Shown here piece by piece: positions 11,994 to 23,940 of a DNA stretch of 64,000 nucleotides; position 1 is the stretch's first letter; every line of letters starts with the position of its first letter. The notes under the pieces are model-generated. The model was not told the origin of the DNA. It saw only the letters and a program-made list of their open reading frames with translations, and made no database searches. Both the position numbers and the translations under genes were made by a program. The stretch is from Nilaparvata lugens (lineage: Eukaryota; Arthropoda; Insecta; Hemiptera; Delphacidae): contig NC_052518.1 in assembly GCF_014356525.2 (NCBI RefSeq), forward strand, positions 4,630,162-4,694,161. Reading direction: 5' to 3'.

Positions 11994-12841
11994 TAACCCA
12001 TATGAATAAAACCAGAGCAAATGCTCATGAGCAAGAGCATGGAGCATAAGGTTTTGCTCATGAGCAAAAGTTAGAAGCAAAAGCATTTGCTCCTTTTTAT
12101 ATTAATAAGCTTTACCTTATGCTCCTGAACTCTGGAGCAAATAGCAAATGCTCACGTATTTTTAACATTTTTCATCAGCTGATTCGCTTTTGTAGCTTTA
12201 ATTTGTTTTTATAGCTCACGGAAGCGCTAAATATGCAAGTAGGAGGCACCGCTTGTGTTTGCGTCGTCTGCTCTCTTTTCTATTTATGAAATGAATAGAG
12301 TTTTAGGTTAGTTGAGTTTAGAATTTTGAAATAATAGCGTAAAAAAATGTCATCTCTATAATAATCTTCAATATATTCTTATAATATCAATAGCCTTCTT
12401 ATAATCGTCTACACTCTCATATTCTTAAATGCCTATTTCCTATTCTGTGATGACTATCTTTTGTAGGAATAATGCTGATATATATCATGGTTGAAACTAA
12501 AAAGAGTTTTATAGTTCTCAACTATTGGTTGTGATCGTATCTGGTATAGTTTCCTTTTCCTCATACGAATTAGTTGAGCCATTTTACTATGAGCAATAGG
12601 TGATAAGCTGTTCTAGACTAGACTCACCTTTTTTGAAGCATTTGCTTCAAAAGTTGAGCAAATGCTCTAGTTCATTCATACAATTTTGAGTATAAGCTTT
12701 TACTCTTGAGAAAATTCTCAAACTATTTTTTTGATGAGCATAAGCAAAAGGTTTCGCTCACGTTTATTCATAGAAAATGAAGCAAATGCTCCATATTTTA
12801 GAAGTATAAGCAAATGCTCAACTTTATTCATATGACCCATT
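11994..12841 (+). mobile_element. TIR element B, third copy
   Basis: Same orientation and order as 5960-6848, with seven AGCAAATGCT/AGCATTTGCT motifs and ends CCCATATGAATAAAACC and its reverse complement. It differs from copy two by scattered substitutions and small indels, for example a 25-bp deletion in the 'ggctatcttgatatcaggta' region. Confidence 0.85.
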
Positions 12842-12849
12842 GAGTTTAC

Positions 12850-13015
12850 ACACCCAGGCGCCTATGTCCTATGATTCCTACAAGTTAAATTGTCGGTCCC
12901 GGCTGAAGTATGACAGTCGTAAGGCCCATTGACGGCTTATATTGTATTCGGGGGGATGGACCTTCCAGCATGGGACTCCCCACCAACAAAAGTCATACGA
13001 ATTTACTTTACTTAC
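12850..13015 (+). mobile_element. SINE family 2, 3' part
   Basis: Contains GTCGGTCCCGGCTGAAGTAT, 'ggcttatattgtattc' and the 3' end 'acgaatttacttta', all shared in opposite orientation with 8950-9455. The tRNA-like head is missing. Confidence 0.55.
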
Positions 13016-15599
13016 AAGTTATTCGTGCGAATTTTCCATCCAAAAATTATGAAATCTTTTAAATAATTTTTACAATTTAGTAAGTTTGCTCGTCAATAAT
13101 TGATACGTTTCTAACTTGGAAAAGTGAATGTTTGGGCTACGAACTCTGATCTCTCTAGCCAGGATATTTGCCTACCTTCTCCTGATGGTTCTCATCTGAT
13201 ATTTTCCGTCTTAGTTTCTCATCTGAAATGCTCTCTTCTGATGATAACTTCATATCTTAGTACACTTTCCTGCTATTTGTACTGAGTTTGTCAGTGATTG
13301 TCAATGACACAATAATTGGCCAATTATTTTATAATTTTATTGAATGAGCGAAGAAAATTCTATGTTCCAAGTCAATCGGCGTTTGTCTGGTTGTTTGTTT
13401 GTACCGCAGTTACAGTCGCAGTTATGGACCGACTTGAAAAAAAATGGTATACAAGCACTTTGTAACAAGGCGCAGAAACGTATATTTATTTGAAATTTTC
13501 AAATTCATCCCCGTTTCAAGATGGCGGCCCCTTATTCGGAAATTTTACCCTAAAAATCAACCTTTTCAATACTTTATCGGATCAGGTTCAAATCAGGTTC
13601 ATTCTTCTCAGCGCTTTAAAGCGGCACTATTTCATGTATCACATGTTCAAAATTTGTTATTTTTGTAATTAGAATTTTTTTTTTGAAACCGTTCCAAGGC
13701 GGTTTCATTTCATGCATTAGGTGTTGAAAATTTTGAATTTTTAATAATTTTTTTTTTTTTTTTTTTTTTTTTAATCACATTACTATTGCTATCTAGTCTT
13801 GAGACTAATGAGCAAATTTTATCAAACCTAATTTACTAATTGTATATAATATGGACTACAGTGAAACTCTCTTTAGAATTTCTTACTGCTACCTACTAAT
13901 AATTATTATGTACATCTATTAACTGTACTACTTAAGCTAGATTTCACTCAATCACTGCTCTGCTCGATGACTATTTTCCGCCCCAGATTTCAAGTTTCAG
14001 ATTTTTTATCTCTTTAACCGTGCATCCTAACTCAAAAGTGTAAAAAACTTCTATTTCTCAGTGTCCTCCACCGATCCTATAACTATTGCATATAGCCTAT
14101 CATCATATTCTAAATCCAATTTGTAAGTGTGTTTGTGTGTGAATAGGCTGGCGTGTATGTGAGTAGTGATGTTAGTGAGTGTAGCGAGTTCTATTGTTCT
14201 CCTAACTACTAGTTTTCTCGTCAACTACTATTATTAATCGAACGCAGTATAAGAACACATACTCACCTTAATTCAGATCATGTATCAGGCAATCAGTTCA
14301 GCAATATAATAAATCATAGAGAAAAGATATCCTATAAGAAGTTATCCCATGGTTTATATCGTTCATGTTCCAAATTTCAAGCCGATTTTTGTTAATTCAA
14401 TCTGATTATTGTTTCTTTCACATTATTATTCTAGATTTGAACTTGGTGTGATTGTTAGAAATCAAATTATGAATGATTATTTAACTGTTAGGGGATCCCA
14501 TTTGTACTCTAGTTCATGGGTTTCTCATAGTTGAGTAGGTTAATTTCCAATAGAATTAAATTCTATATTTTTTTATAGACTCATTGTATTACATTCTAGA
14601 TACTTTGTACTTTTTATGTTTCAATTGCTTGTTGTATTTTTTGAAGGGAATACATTTATTTATTATTACTATTTTTTACAATGGTGGATAATCATCAACG
14701 TACTTCAAACTTAATTTTAGGGGGGGGGGAATAATTTTCAGTGAAAGGGCCTCAGTTCGAATTGAGACGTAACTGGAAAAACATGTAATGGTGTGCGAGC
14801 CTCAGTCCTCAGATTGGGCCCATTTTTCATTCAGAGGGACAAATTGTTGAGTTTTCAGTTATCAGTAATTTTTATCTATTTGAATAGGGAACCAAATTTA
14901 ATAGAGTTAGTATGGAGTAGAATCAGGAAATTATTTGTGTGTGTGAGTTCAAGTATAGTGAGTTTTATTAAAGGGTATGTGAGTGTTTCTGAAGAGTCCA
15001 AGTTTGAATATTGTTGAAATGGTGAGTGCCGAACTTTTGTTTTTTCCTTATTAAGCTCAAAATTTAGTTTCATAGAATGACCGAGGCCCAAATTTAAATG
15101 CAGCTAGTTAGCAGGTTTCCAAAATGTATAGAGTGAAAATTGAGTATGTCTTCTTGACCTGAATCGATTGCTGAATAACTTTGTTCTGTTTGAAAATTTG
15201 ACATGTTACCTGACTTAATAATTCGTTCTACCTATTAATAAGATTTTATTAGTTCAATAAACCTGAAGTTGGATTTTATTAGTATTTTTCATTGAAGTTC
15301 CTGGCTCGTAGTTGCTAGTTGCTATAATAGGTGACAATTTATGAAAATCTGTGCATTTGAATGAACAAATCCACTAAAAGCTCCCAACCAATCGAGGATT
15401 CGAATACCGGTAAAGATGATTCGATAGCATAATTTTGGTAAATATTATAGAAGATAAGAAACAACCACCCTCCGTTTACACAAGTTATTATCCAGTGTGG
15501 TTTAACCTTAATTTATGGTCAATACAATTACATACGTGATTTCATCATCATGCTTTTAAAATAGTATTCGTTGAAATAACAAATCTGGCAAAAGTAGAA
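13016..15599. other. Intergenic, mostly unrecognised
   Basis: Includes a run of Ts at 13748-13773 that could be the polyA tail of a minus-strand insertion, and a LINE-like 3' end at about 14450-14665 ending GGGAATACATTTATTTATTA. Short overlapping frames at 13444-13672 and 14793-15091 have no family resemblance. 15480-15600 may be the decayed upstream part of the LINE that follows. Confidence 0.35.
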
Positions 15600-16818
15600 A
15601 TTCAGTCATTAAATTGGGCTCAAATAATAATGTTTTAAATATTAAGAAATCTAAATTCATAGAAATTTTTTCCAGAAGAAGGCAAGAAGACAGAATTAAT
15701 AACATCACTCTACATTCTTGTACTGAACCTACCAATATACAATGTAACTGTGAATCGATTGAAAGTGTAGTAGCTTATAAATATTTAGGAGTAATGATAG
15801 ATGAGAAATTGAATTGGTCGGCTCATATTGCATTCTTGAAAAGTAAAATTCGCAAAGCCATTTACATTTTTTACCAATTAAACAAAATTCTATCACTAAA
15901 AGAGCTACGAAATATATATTTTTCTTATGTTCAGTCACTTATCGAAGTGGGAATTTTAGCTTATGGGGGTGCCTATAAAACATTACTAAAACCCTTGGAA
16001 GTTACACAGAAATCTATTATTAAAACAGCATTAAGAAAACGTATACGCATTCCTACTGATGAAATTTTTGAAGAATTCAATGTTTTAAATATAAGGCAAA
16101 TTTATGTAAGAAATATATTATTATACATGTACAAAAATCATAAAGATATGTTCAAGAAAATTGAGCACAGCTATCGAACTCGTTCGTCAGAAGCAATAGG
16201 AATTCAAGTTCCAAGGCTAGTCAAAACTCATTCCACTACTAATACTTATTATATAGCACACATTTTGTATAGAAATCTGCCTGAAAATCTACGTAATACC
16301 GAAGGTAAATCCACAAATATTTATAAAAAAATGTTAATGACTGGTTAAAGGAGATTGGGAGGACAAATATAGAAGTGATGATTCATTCATTGTATAAATA
16401 AAGCAAATGTCGTGTAATGATAGTCCAAATTTAACTCTAAATGTTTACATTTTTTATACTTAAAATCCTTTAACTTCAAATTTTCTCTGATATTAATACC
16501 TGGTTTACCCAAGAATGTGATAGATGCAAGTATGGGGACAGTCCGACGTTAGCCAATCATCGCCAAGACCCTCTTCCACACACAGGCTTTGCCTTTGTGG
16601 AGAGTTTTCATGAAGTTTTTTAAAATATAATGTTGTATTTTCTGGAGCTACAATATAATAACAATTAGATTTAGTTATAATGATTAATTTTTTAGTTCAA
16701 CTGTAAGTTTTATTTATGATTGTTTGGTTGCAGAAGATGTAACGTTGTTGTATAATATGAATATTTGTATCCTGAAATCATGATAATAAAAACCAATTTG
16801 ATTTGATTTGATTTGATT
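15600..16818 (+). pseudogene. LINE reverse transcriptase C-terminal fragment
   Basis: The frame 15614-16348 (244 codons) begins at the 'LN.KKSKFI' segment and runs through KYLGVMIDEKLNWSAHI, the 'RNIYFSYVQSL' helix, GILAYGG and a YRTRSS...LPENL tail. This is the post-catalytic half of a Jockey/CR1-type RT. A 3' UTR follows, with a hairpin CCACACACAGGC/GCCTTTGTGG near 16577-16601, and the copy ends at a (TTGAT)n tail near 16797-16818. No stop interrupts the retained part, so it is relatively young but 5'-truncated. It is the closest relative in the window of the remnant at 463-1060. Confidence 0.85.
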
Positions 16819-17138
16819 TATCTTAACGAAAATAAACGAAAGATTATGAAGTGAATTAGGAAGACTTATTTTGAAATATAAGATCCTAAAATTATCGACG
16901 TAATTCAAATTACAAGAATCTAGTGGAAGGTGGCTCCTGACTATTGAGAACGATTAAAAGCGGACCTCGTATTAGCAAAACACTTTCCGATTGGCTGTCA
17001 TTACCCCTTCTCCGTCACGAAGCTTCCTATTGGTCCTCTCATTTTCAGTAGGCCTACACTAGTTCTACATCTTGCTACAGATGGCAGCACTTTAAGGGTC
17101 AGGTTCACCTCACATCATCCTCAGCAAAAAAAAAGTAA
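16819..17138. other. No gene recognised
   Basis: About 320 bp between a LINE tail and the Harbinger-like element. It contains two CCAAT-type motifs (gattggctg, ttcctattggtc) and nothing else recognisable. Confidence 0.3.
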
Positions 17139-18617
17139 GGGTAACCGTCCACTGGAACCATATTCAACCGATCCGTTCGGCCGTTGGATCGGACGAATCT
17201 GCCGGCCGTTAATTCGGCCGAATATGATCGTCGGTTACAATCGTTTACGTCAGTCTAGTTGCCAATTAAAAATTTTTCATAAACTATGATTATATTGAAA
17301 TTTTGGAAATTGAATAAACAAATATATACTAAATTAGTTATTCATTACAATAATATTACATTCAGATCCTATTTTTTAGCAATCTTTGTCCGCAGATTCC
17401 TTTGAACATCACGCCGATGATATCTATTGTCTCTCATATATCCCACAATGAAACATGCTCTTGAAACAAACTCATCAACTTTTCATTGTTCGTAGTTACA
17501 ACTTCATAAAACAGAACAACTTCAAGGAACAAAAACAAACAAGACTGTGAAACAATTTTAGGTTAAATTGAACCGAATGCTCTTGAACCAAACTCATCAT
17601 CTTTTCATTGTTCGTAGTTACAACTTCATAAAACAGAACAACTTCAAGGAACAAAAACAAACAAGACTGTGAAACAATTTTAGGTTAAATTGAACCGAAT
17701 GCTCTTGAACCAAACTCATCATCTTTTCATTGTTCGTAGTTACAACTTTATAAAACAGAACAACTTCAAGAAACAAAAACAAACAAGACTGTGAAACAAT
17801 TTTAGGTTAAATTGAACCGAATGCTCTTGAACCAAACTCATCATCTTTTCATTGTTCGTAGTTACAACTTATAAAACAGAACAACTTCAAGAAAAAAAAA
17901 AAAGACTGTGAAACAATTTTAGGTTAAATTGAACCGAATGCTCTTGAACCAAACTCATCATCTTTTCATTGTTCGTAGTTAGAACTTATAAAACAGAACA
18001 ACTCCAAGAAAAAAAAACAAACAAGACTGTGAAACAATTTTAGGTTAAATTGAACCGAATGCTCTTGAACCAAACTCATCATCTTTTCATTGTTCGTAGT
18101 TACAACTTTATAAAACAGAACAACTTCAAGAAACAAAAACAAACAAGACTGTGAAACAATTTTAGGTTAAATTGAACCGAATGCTCTTGAACCAAACTCA
18201 TCATCTTTTCATTGTTCGTAGTTAGAACTTCATAAAACAGAACAACTTCAAGGAACAAAAACAAACATGACTGTGAAACAATTTTAGGTTAGGAACAGTT
18301 TGTTGTCTTAGCTCGACTAGTTAGTTCGCTAGTTGGTTATTGTGTGTATTGAAATCGGACTCTATGACGCCATCGATCCCACAAATGTGGGTAATGGATG
18401 AAGCAGGAGGTATTAAAGGCCGGATAGAGCCGGAAAATCCCATTCAATTCGGATCAAACAAATTGATCGGCCGGAGACGGCCGTGCACGGCCGTATGAAC
18501 CTGTTGCAAGGGATGAGCATCCCTTTAGGGATGGATCCCTTTATTTGTTGGGGGATCGTTCGATAGTTTTCGGCCGATGATAGTTCGGACGAAAACGGTT
18601 CTAGTGGACGACCCACC
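17139..18617. mobile_element. PIF/Harbinger-like non-autonomous element
   Basis: The ends GGGTAACCGTCCACTGGAAC and GGTGGGTCGTCCACTAGAAC (the latter read inward from 18617) form an imperfect 21-bp TIR. TAA flanks both sides (17136-17138 and 18618-18620), the 3-bp target typical of PIF/Harbinger. GGCCG-rich palindromic blocks lie near both ends. The middle is occupied by a 121-bp tandem array. No transposase is visible. Superfamily is inferred from the TSD and TIR. Confidence 0.7.
17458..18296 (+). repeat. 121-bp minisatellite, 7 units
   Basis: Units start with GCTCTTGA at 17458, 17579, 17701, 17823, 17940, 18061 and 18183. The fourth and fifth units have short A-tract indels. It is internal to the Harbinger-like element. 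Confidence 0.95.
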
Positions 18618-18861
18618 TAAAACGTGTCTCATTGTTGGATATTAACGGTCAACTAATTGTTGAATCCTGGATGTTAGTGGAGCTAAATTGACATTTCCAA
18701 CTTGAAATGGAGCTTCAATGATGACGAGTCTGATAGGGATTGACACGAACGAATATTGCCTGTGAAATGATGATGGTTTCCTACAAAGTGATGGAATAAG
18801 GTGCTGATACCAATCATGTAGGCTGTTGACATTGATATGACAAACATGATGTCACAATACG
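18618..18861. other. Unassigned segment
   Basis: A 67-codon minus frame (18683-18886) with one hydrophobic stretch begins inside the MITE-A terminus, so its start codon comes from the transposon. Not called as a gene. Confidence 0.3.
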
Positions 18862-19448
18862 CAAAGCTATCTCCAGTGAGGTGCACGTTATAATCACAGA
18901 AATTGAATAAGATTGGTGTTGCTTTCCTTGTCTATCATTCGACACTCCAGATAGGGCTGTCCTTACCTAGCTCCACAGTTGCCAGATCAGTTTTTAACAA
19001 TGTGAGAATATAATTAATTAACAAAATATTCCATCTCAATCATGAAAATATATTGTTTCATCATTAAAAAATATATATCCCTGGCGAATGAAATATAATT
19101 GATTAATTTCATCAGTTTTCAAATATCAAAATTCAAAATTTTTAGTTTAGTCATTAGTTTTGAAGTGGAAATTGGACTTTTTGAAGTGAAAGTGAATTCT
19201 TAACCTCATTCTTTTTTGAAACTTTTATTTGTAAAAATTTGGGAGAAGACAGTTTTGTGCTATGCCTGTTGTCTTCTCCCAATCATATTATAATTATGAT
19301 CTGTAATTGCCAATGAAATAAATTTGAGCAATAATGAACAAAGTTATAATAAATCAGATATATCGGTATCTATAGTAGAAAGTGACAATGCAGAGAACTC
19401 TGTTCTCCTATCTTTCTCCACTGCCATTATAACGTGGACATCACTTAA
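18862..19448. mobile_element. MITE-A copy, both ends present
   Basis: The left end is CCAGTGAGGTGCACGTTATA and the right end CCATTATAACGTGGACATCA. Both characteristic internal blocks are present, and an inverted pair around GGGAGAAGACA / TGTCTTCTCCC lies near 19241-19280. Confidence 0.75.
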
Positions 19449-19601
19449 ATCTCTGTTAACCATTTGTTGTAAAAGTTAACAAGTGTTTTGAAATGAATTA
19501 TTGGATTTTTTCTAGTCTGAACTTTTAATTACATTGATAAAGAAGCTGAGTAGTTATTCAGAATCTGATCTATATTACCTATTTCATATCTTTATCTATA
19601 G

Positions 19602-19683
19602 GGAAATAAGTATTCTTCATTGTTGTTTGTTGGTGAAGGCAACCAATAAGATGGCGGACCTGCCGAAAGATCTCGTTGTCACA
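19602..19683 (+). CDS. Candidate host exon with start codon
   Basis: A good splice-acceptor-like sequence (ATCTTTATCTATAG, ending 19601) is followed by 49 bases of possible 5' UTR. ATG at 19651 then sits in a strong context and gives MADLPKDLVVT, and GTGAGT follows at 19684. That is the shape of an exon carrying the start of translation, with a phase-0 donor. I do not recognise the 11 residues and cannot find the next exon before element F begins at 19735. Chance remains possible. Confidence 0.3.
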
Positions 19684-19734
19684 GTGAGTGATTAATTCAT
19701 TTATTGTAAAATATCTGACTGCTAGTCGTTTTTT

Positions 19735-19965
19735 ACTTTCCTTGCCCTATTACCATAGGTAAGGAAAGTATTGCTTTCCGAAAAAATTTAAGGTACCCTA
19801 ATTTCATGTTTTCTATACGTTTCAAGGTCCCCTGAGTCTAAAAACATGATTTTTGGGTGTTGGTCTGTGTGTGTGTGTGTGTGTGTTGTGTGTGTGTGTG
19901 TGTTGTGTGTGTGTGTGTGTGTGGTGTGTGTGTGTGTGTGTGTGTGTTGTGTGTGTGTGTGTGTG

Positions 19966-20003
<38 letters not shown>

Positions 20004-20010
20004 TGTGTGT

Positions 20011-20055
<45 letters not shown>

Positions 20056-20068
20056 TGTGTGTGTGTGT

Positions 20069-20104
<36 letters not shown>

Positions 20105-21080
20105 GTGGTGTGTGTGTGTGTGTGTGTATGTCTGTGAACACGATAACTCCATTCCTAATCAACCGATTGACTTGAAATTTTAAACTTAAGGTCCTTATAC
20201 CATGAGTACCGTATCCGACAATAAGGAATTCAATGAAATTCAATTCAAAATGGCGGAAAAAATGATGAATAATGACTAAAAATCCACGTTTTTCACGGTT
20301 TTCTCGAAAACGGCTCTAACGATTTTCTTGAAATTTATACCCTAGATAGCTATTTATAAGCCCTATCAACTGACATGAGTCTCATTTCTGGGAAAACTGC
20401 AGGAGCTCCGTAATATTCTTGAGAAAAATGGCGAATAATCACAAAAAACATGTTTTCCACGGTTTTCTCGAAAACAGCTACAACGGTTTTCTTCAAAATT
20501 TATACCATAGATAGCTATTTATAAGCCCTATCAACTGACATGAGTCTCATTTCTGGGAAAACTGCAGGAGCTCCGTAATATTCTTGAGAAAAATGGCGGA
20601 TAGTTACTAATTAAACTGTTATTTTACAGTTATGTTACTATTTAAACTGAATTTTGTTCAATTTCTATCACGATTTTCTCAAAAATGACATGACCGATTT
20701 CTCCCAAATTCATACCCTGTATAGTTATATATCAGCTCTATTAACTGGCATGAGTCTCCTCCCTGAGAAATTAACAGGGGGTCCACCCCATCCCTGAGAA
20801 ATTTACTTTGTAACCTCCTTCTCGTGCTTGAGGTAGGTGGGTAGAGCAGTTTATTCAAAAAAACATACGTCGATATTCTATTTGTAGAACAGCTGTTTTG
20901 ACAACTTTTGAAAAATCCTCAAATTTCATAATTCAAACAAAGGAAAATGTACTATGAAAAAATAACAATAGTATAATCGTAAATTTAATAAAATTATTCA
21001 GCCGCCAATCGGCATAATGTTATTCCCCTAGATTATCCTCGTTTAAGAATGGGGCTTACAGTTCAATGAGCAAGGAAAGT
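19735..21080 (+). mobile_element. TIR element F
   Basis: Begins ACTTTCCTTGCCC and ends GAGCAAGGAAAGT, an inverted pair. A second copy lies in reverse at 40532-41746. The interior has a long TG tract, then 'cgataactccattcctaatc', and two tandem units carrying CGGTTTTCTCGAAAA and CTCCGTAATATTCTTGAGAA. No coding frame except low-complexity ones over the TG tract. Non-autonomous; superfamily unknown. Confidence 0.7.
19864..20127 (+). repeat. (TG)n microsatellite with TTG/GGTG interruptions
   Basis: About 260 bp of TG dinucleotides broken by single-base slips into blocks of roughly 10-40 bp. Open frames on both strands (Cys/Val or His/Thr runs) are artefacts. Confidence 0.95.
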
Positions 21081-21211
21081 TGTGTGAGTGTACTACACCA
21101 CATTTTTCTAATAGCTGAAAGTGATAAAATAAGAATGTTTAAAAGTATGTTCAAGTGAAGCAGATAAGTAAGCAAGTGGGATAGAGTATCAGTAGTAATC
21201 TTGTATAATGA

Positions 21212-21330
21212 AGTTCACTCTATAATGACAGTGAAGAGAAGATAGGAGAATATCGTTGCCGATTCTCCGCCTTGCCAATGCATTTCATAGAGAATATATC
21301 TGATACTGGTATATCCAATGTAATATCAAC
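21212..21330. mobile_element. MITE-A left end
   Basis: Starts near CTCTATAATGACAGTGAAG and contains GTTGCCGATTCTCCGCCTTG and 'gatactggtatatc'. The matching right end may be the piece at 22395-22607, in which case about 1 kb was inserted between them. Confidence 0.6.
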
Positions 21331-21763
21331 TCTTCGCTGCAGAGAGGTATTCGTTATTGAGAGGTTCTGTCAAGAAATCTGCTACGATCCAATTGATCTT
21401 ATAATATCGTATCACGGCAGTAAATAAATGAATATAAAACATATCGCGAACGTAGGTAGGGTACCTATTAGGCCAATATTAATATGGAATTCTGAAAATT
21501 TGAAATCATGCTGTTTGGAAAAAAACATGTTTTTTGAATATTTATAGAATGTAATAAGTAAGTAAACTCACCAATTTATTTTCAGAAAGCTTGATTTGTA
21601 CTATTAGTGGAGTTTAATCAAAGTACATACTCTGTAGCAATATTTTTCAACTCTTTAAACTACGGTTTAAAATGGAACGCAAAATACGGTTATTTTTTCA
21701 ATAACTTCACTATAAATATCAACTTTCCTATTTTTTTAAGTTTCATATTTGAAAAAGTGAGTA

Positions 21764-21954
21764 ATTTTCGGTTCAATTTTGCATTTGAATAAAAAATCAT
21801 GTTTGATAAACGACTCACATCTATTCAAACAGTCAGACATGCCTGGTACACTATTTTCCTGTTTTAATCTTTGCCTGATAATTTTGAAAGCCTCTAGAAC
21901 TTCTTTATCTGTCGGATTCTTCTCCTCAGGTTCCGTCACAGCCATCATCATCAT
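21764..21954 (-). CDS. Candidate host exon, minus strand
   Basis: From ATG at 21954 the minus strand encodes a charged, soluble-looking segment (four Met, then TEPEEKNPTDKEVLEAFKI and IRQRLKQENSVPG) of about 50 residues. GTGAGT at about 21800 could be a 5' splice site; past it the frame continues only as Phe/Lys/Ile-rich translation typical of intron. I do not recognise the protein. The balanced Glu/Lys composition contrasts with the surrounding chance frames, which is the main reason for calling it. Confidence 0.3.
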
Positions 21955-22249
21955 AGTCAGTTCAAAGAATTGAAATGTGTGACAAAAGCAAGAATGAGGA
22001 AGTCCAGTCGTTCACCTGCCTGATCTACAATAATGACAAGCTCTTGGAATTCAATATCCAGTAACTTGAATTCAATTTCCGACATGTGTTCACCCTCTAT
22101 TGACTGTCTACCACCCTATCTTCATCGTACTTGAATTGTCATTCATATTTAGTCTATTGACCTTTCTGCTGAAACTAAAAATTTCCTTGGAAATAACCGT
22201 CTGCTTCCAATACACACTACACTTTGTAGGTTGAAGTCAAGAGAAAACT

Positions 22250-22391
22250 TTCTTGTTGAGAGGTCCGAAATTCTTTACATAGAGGTAAATAAGCAGCTAA
22301 AACTCAAAGATGTCATGGGACCAGGTGAAAATTCGTTGTGTAGAGGATTTCGTTAAGTGGAGGTACGTTATAGAGAGGTTCGACTGTATAT
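22250..22391 (-). mobile_element. pogo/Tigger-like terminus
   Basis: Read on the minus strand from 22391, the sequence TACAGTCGAACCTCTCTATA, then AACGTACCTCC and AACGAAATCC, resembles pogo/Tigger terminal repeats, with a TA at the end. The opposite terminus is not found. Confidence 0.45.
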
Positions 22392-22394
22392 TTC

Positions 22395-22607
22395 ATTTGT
22401 CAAGGATATATGATTGAATAATGCATTTCCATAACATTGAGATTGAATACTTCTAATATTATATTTTTAATTGTTGAGAATCGATCTTACAACGTTGCAG
22501 AGCTAGAGAAGAAAAGCGCTATCTGCTTCGTCGATTGATAGACAAGGTTATTATTATTTCAATCAAATACTGCCATTATAACGTGGACCACACTATAGAA
22601 CATGAGC
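22395..22607. mobile_element. MITE-A right part
   Basis: Contains CAACGTTGCAGAGCTAGAGA and the right end CCATTATAACGTGGACCACA followed by CTATAG. Confidence 0.65.
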
Positions 22608-23060
22608 TTCACAACAATATTTGATATTGTTGGATTATTTTGTTCAAATGATTGAGAATCGAATGAGTTTATTGGAGCGGAACAAGTTCATTTGAGAGGC
22701 CGTAAATTCATTTGAAAGACCGTATTTAACAGACGATATTTCCAAGTGTGTGATCGGGCGGTTTGCGCTCCCACGTCTGTATTAACTGCAGCTTATCATC
22801 ACTTCACCGAATTTGTTCACGCATACACCGAATGTGTTCGATATTTCGTTGACAAACGTTTTGAACCTTATTGGTTTTCTCTTTCGAAAATAACTTCATT
22901 TTATTCTCAGACTGAATTTATATCCATGATGCTTTGAAGCATCATCACATATCCAGTGAGGTGAAGTCTTGAAGCCTGTTCGTGATTTTTATCAATCAAA
23001 ATCAATCTTCAGGTGTCACTTGACATTTTTCTCATCATGGTAAAGTATTAATAGTACTTT
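22608..23060. other. No gene recognised
   Basis: A 63-codon plus frame at 22746-22937 has no splice context or family resemblance. Two related 'cattTGAgAGgCCGTA' motifs lie at about 22690-22730. Confidence 0.3.
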
Positions 23061-23177
23061 ACGTAACAAGTCCGGTAACGATAATTTACCGCTAAGTATG
23101 ATTGTTTCTGCCCGAAACGTAGTTGAGGGCAGAATTATCATACGAATGCGGTAAATATGTTACCGTACAAGTTACGT
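23061..23177. mobile_element. Foldback MITE H, 117 bp
   Basis: A near-perfect hairpin: ACGTAACAAGTCCGGTAACG on the left pairs with the right end, and the inner arms TTTCTGCCC and GGGCAGAA flank the loop GAAACGTAGTTGA. It would fold over its whole length. Confidence 0.7.
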
Positions 23178-23624
23178 ACAATATTTTTTGTCATAGTTAT
23201 CTGAGAAAGAATAATATTGCTAAGAAACAGAAACCATTACCTGCTGCTGCTCGAGCTATTGCATTCTATAAACATGACCTAGCCCGTAGCTCCTAATTCA
23301 TAACAGACAGACCCTTCGAGCTCAAATAAAATAATAAAGGCCTGAATTATGAGATTTCAGATGAGTTCTTATAATTTATGAAACTCCTTAAATAAGTTCT
23401 TTAATTATTTGACTTAGTAGCCTATATTAATTACTCAGATGTTATTGGGACTCAGTAGAGTCCTAACATACTCGACTGTAAAGAGAACATAATTATGATC
23501 TCTTTACAGTATAGTATGCTGTAATGAAAATCACATGTTTTTTTTCTGCAAACAGCTGTTTACCGGCTTAATTTAATGCATGGAAAACAGCTACGATTGA
23601 GAAGGTATGACAAAAAGTATCTTT

Positions 23625-23933
23625 GACTTCTATAGATTATAGCTGAAACCGGTATATCTGATGTAGTATTTACTGTTCATTTTTCTTTAAGTAATCAATT
23701 ATATTTTATTCGTGGAGAAAATGGAATTTTTTCAATGATAAAATATTAAATTTTTCATAATTTTGTTGATAAATTATTATTCTACATTGTTAAGGAACGA
23801 TCTGGTAATGTTGCAAAGTCATAAAAGGATAGCGCTATCTGCTTTGTCGAATGGGAGAAAAGGATAGCAACAACATTTTTAATCAAACACTGTCATTACG
23901 TGTCATAACGTCGACCTCACTATAGCAAAACCA
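23625..23933. mobile_element. MITE-A, right two-thirds
   Basis: Has 'gaaaccggtatatctgatgt', 'acattgttaaggaacgatct' and the right end GTCGACCTCACTATAG. A 10-bp duplication (GTCATTACGTGTCATAACG) precedes the end. Confidence 0.7.
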
Positions 23934-23940
23934 ATGTCAA

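Noticed and set aside
17458..18296. CRISPR-like regular repeat
   Set aside because: Units are contiguous 121-bp copies with no unique spacers, in a eukaryotic transposon.
18683..18886. 67-codon minus frame with a membrane-like stretch
   Set aside because: Its start codon and first residues come from the MITE-A terminal repeat; no donor or homologue recognised.
19788..20243. Long open frames on both strands over the TG tract (His/Thr and Cys/Val repeats)
   Set aside because: Pure dinucleotide low complexity lacks stop codons; no coding signal outside the repeat.
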